Shown here piece by piece: positions 62,009 to 64,000 of a stretch of 64,000 bases of DNA. A program made the translations under genes and the position numbers. The number at the start of each line of letters is the position of its first letter. The stretch's first letter is position 1. The stretch is from Spirodela intermedia (lineage: Eukaryota > Streptophyta > Magnoliopsida > Alismatales > Araceae): the NCBI GenBank assembly GCA_902729315.2, contig LR746272.1:558001-622000 (forward strand). The letters run 5' to 3'. The notes under the pieces are model-generated. The model was not told the DNA's origin. It did not search any database and saw nothing but the letters and a program-made list of their open reading frames with translations.

Positions 62009-62700
62009 TCAGCACCTGGTGGACTCTCGGTGTATGTTGTCGAGGATAGCGATGATCCCGACGACGAAGGCCTGGTCGTATCCCGGCTGCACGACCACAT
62101 TGTACAGATCCTTGCTCGCCATCGCTCGGATCTCCTTCTTCACGGACAACTGCGCCACCACGTTACCCCGGCGGTCTCTGATGGCGCACTCCCTGTCGAC
62201 GAAGGATCCCTTGAGATCGAAGTCCCAGTCGCTGTTCTGCTGGGGCTCGACGGAGATCTTAACCTTGCAGTTCACCAGAGAGTGCTTGGGCTCCCTCAGG
62301 GTGAAGACTGGCCTGCCAGCGCCGGCGTAGCCCCTCCACTGGTTCTGCAAGCTCAGCGACTGGACGATGCCTCCCTACAAAACCGGGAAGAGGGGAGCAC
62401 TGAAGATCTCTGAAGAAGGGGCGATCGTCATGGCCGGAGCTCAGGGAGAGTCAGCCGATGTCTTACCTTCTTGCGAACGGAGATTATGGGTTCGCCGTCG
62501 CCGTTCTTCACCAGCAGCTCCCCTTCATTGCCGAGGGTTCCACACCCGTCGACAGAGAAGAGCACCCTCTGAGTATAGTTGGTGACGACGAAGCCGCCTC
62601 CGCTCACAACGTGAGGCCTCCTCCTGACGATCAGCACCGTCTGAGATAGAGAGCAGAAGGCCATGCTTACGACGGGCACCATCTCCCCCCGAAAACCCAT
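62009..62700 (-). CDS. LURP-one-related (LOR, DUF567) protein
   Basis: Two exons (62700-62467, 62374-62009) give 199 aa, standard for the LOR family. The fold is a twelve-stranded beta barrel with a central helix, like tubby and phospholipid scramblase domains. Motifs: FVVTNYTQRVLFSVDGCGTLGNEGELLVKNGDGEPIISVRKK in the first half (positions about 37-78), then WRGYAGAG...VFTLREP, DFDLKGSFVDRECAIRDRRGNVVAQLSVKK and the closing DLYNVVVQPGYDQAFVVGIIAILDNI. The Arabidopsis founder LURP1 is needed for defence against downy mildew, but most paralogues have no known role. Splice: AAG|GTAAGA ... TTGTAG|GGA, phase 0. Confidence 0.94.
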
Positions 62701-64000
62701 CGCCTCTCTCTCCCTCGGCCCCCCGTTTTCTCTCTTCTTTTCTAGCGGGAAGAACCTGGAGAACGGAAAGATTCTTGGGTGGTGAAGAAGTAGGGTAAGA
62801 TGCTGCCGGCCAAAAAATGGCCTTGACTTCGGAGGCTGGTTGAAAACACTAGCCTGACAAAGATGGGCAGTTGGGACCTTCGATCGAAGAGGAGACCCCG
62901 AAGCATCTTTAAAAAATGGGAAGTTAGCTAATCTCCGTCAGTGCCTTCTGGTGTACTGCTTCCTCTTCCTCCCGACTGGGTCGTAGATGAGTCGTCTGGG
63001 ATTCTCCGGTGACGAAGGGATGATGCTATTCCCAGTCTACAGAGATGACGGAAATGTCATACGCTTTGAAGATCAGATTATCCTCCCCATCGGGATGTGT
63101 GCTGTCGACCAAATTATTAGGTCGGGCCGTGATGGATTTCCCAGTTTCTTGTAGCCGAAGGCTCCCGGTTTCAACTTTCCCGGCCTGACATCGACGAGAA
63201 ACCGTCCAATGTCTTCTCTTTTCGCCATGGCAGGTGGCGTCTCAGTGCCGCCGCTGGAAGCTCTCTTGCCGCCGCCGGTGCTCAGCCCAGTCGCCACCGT
63301 CCGGCGACGCTTACTCGAAACTCCAGTCCCCACCCCTCGACGATAAGCTTTGAAGCTTCCTCCCGGAATCCATCGCCATGAATTTCTTCATCTACAGAAA
63401 CTCCGCCCCCCGCCGGTGACGAGAAGCTTTGAAACTTCGTCCCGAAAGTCGAGCTCCTTCCACCAGAAGTCATCGCCTGTGATTTACCCCACGCCGGAGG
63501 GTCCAACCCGGCCGTTGACGAGGAGCTTTGAAATTTACTCCCGGAAGTTGACTCGCATAGGCAACTTCTCCCGCCTGACGTCCATGGAGAAGACGGCGAG
63601 AAAGGCCGAAACCAATAAGTGTCTTACTGATAACCTGCTGACTGTGCTCGTTGACCATAAACATTCGAGGCTCATTAAGCTATACCGGCCCGTTAAGCCC
63701 AGGACCATTAACAGAATACCTACGCCGGCTCGCATGGGCTACCCAAACGGGAAAAACTGGGTGTGATCGAGCTTGGCTATATTATCACGGGCCGCGCCTA
63801 TTAAAGCTCGATCCCATATTATTGTTGGGTTCAGTTGTCATTTTGGAGTATATCCGATGGGGATCCGAGTAAGGCCCACAGTTGTGCTAGCGATGCCGAT
63901 CCTTGGTGTTTTCCTCTCTATTTTTTAAATTTGTGATACAACATGCAATTTGACGTATGAATCAAGGTTTAATATGGTTGTTGATAAATCTAGGCTTATA
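62701..64000. other. Right end of window; no supported gene
   Basis: After the LOR promoter I see only open frames without family signals. Between 63338 and 63560 a block (GACGA(T/G)(A/G)AGCTTTGAA(A/G)(C/A/T)TT...CTCCCGGAA) occurs three times with spacing of about 78 and 99 bp, a diverged local repeat. The final 250 bp are AT-rich. Confidence 0.5.

Noticed and set aside
63073-63766. Possible small genes at the right end (63073-63333 minus, 63350-63766 plus)
   Set aside because: Overlapping open frames on both strands, running through a local repeat, with no family signal.

Overview
This is a plant nuclear chromosome segment. Spliced genes with GT-AG introns encode a photosystem I antenna protein, a pollen-type LRR receptor kinase, a plant polygalacturonase, a PGIP and a chloroplast lipoxygenase. 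Several genes are very GC-rich with few or no introns, and 17 genes sit in 64 kb. CT/GA microsatellites are unusually frequent. Together this suggests a compact monocot genome (a duckweed-like aquatic monocot would fit), but the species is inference. I see no bacterial, viral or organellar insertion, apart from an old organelle-to-nucleus gene transfer (mitochondrial RPS14) and one short Ty1-copia relic.

Layout. 0.5-5.1 kb (-): membrane-anchored GH28 polygalacturonase. 5.1-7.3 kb: AT-rich spacer with two tandem duplications and the copia relic. 7.3-8.5 kb (+): LHCA6. 9.1-11.3 kb (+): LRR pseudokinase of the pollen receptor-like kinase type. 11.7-13.6 kb (+): nucleoredoxin NRX1. 14.9-15.9 kb (+): PGIP-like LRR protein. 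16.6-18.4 kb (+): DUF985 cupin. 18.7-20.9 kb (-): LSM1. 22.1-25.5 kb (+): nuclear gene for mitochondrial ribosomal protein S14. 27.2-30.8 kb (+): double-BRCT protein with an apparent U12 AT-AC intron. 31.5-37.4 kb (+): 20S proteasome alpha-1 subunit PAA. 37.8-39.7 kb (-): EMB1417-like PPR protein whose last intron is a 68-bp minisatellite. 44.3-44.8 kb (+): DUF1677 protein. 46.8-55.0 kb (-): ALDH7B aldehyde dehydrogenase. 55.6-56.1 kb (+): COPT5-like copper transporter. 56.3-59.8 kb (-): plastid 13-lipoxygenase. 60.8-61.2 kb (-): small basic plant protein. 62.0-62.7 kb (-): LURP-one-related protein. The last 1.3 kb shows no supported gene.

Exon models were built by reading splice sites and checking phase by hand. 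Each closed model gives a continuous frame of the length expected for its family; the exception is the EMB1417-like gene, whose first coding exon I could not place. The genes do not form a pathway; they are ordinary neighbours. The most distinctive items are the transferred RPS14 with a two-exon N-terminal extension, the AT-AC intron, the minisatellite intron with splice-acceptor-like units, a near-perfect 60-bp foldback in the cupin intron, and repeated trinucleotide-microsatellite modules in the polygalacturonase intron. I found no evidence of an undescribed multi-gene system.
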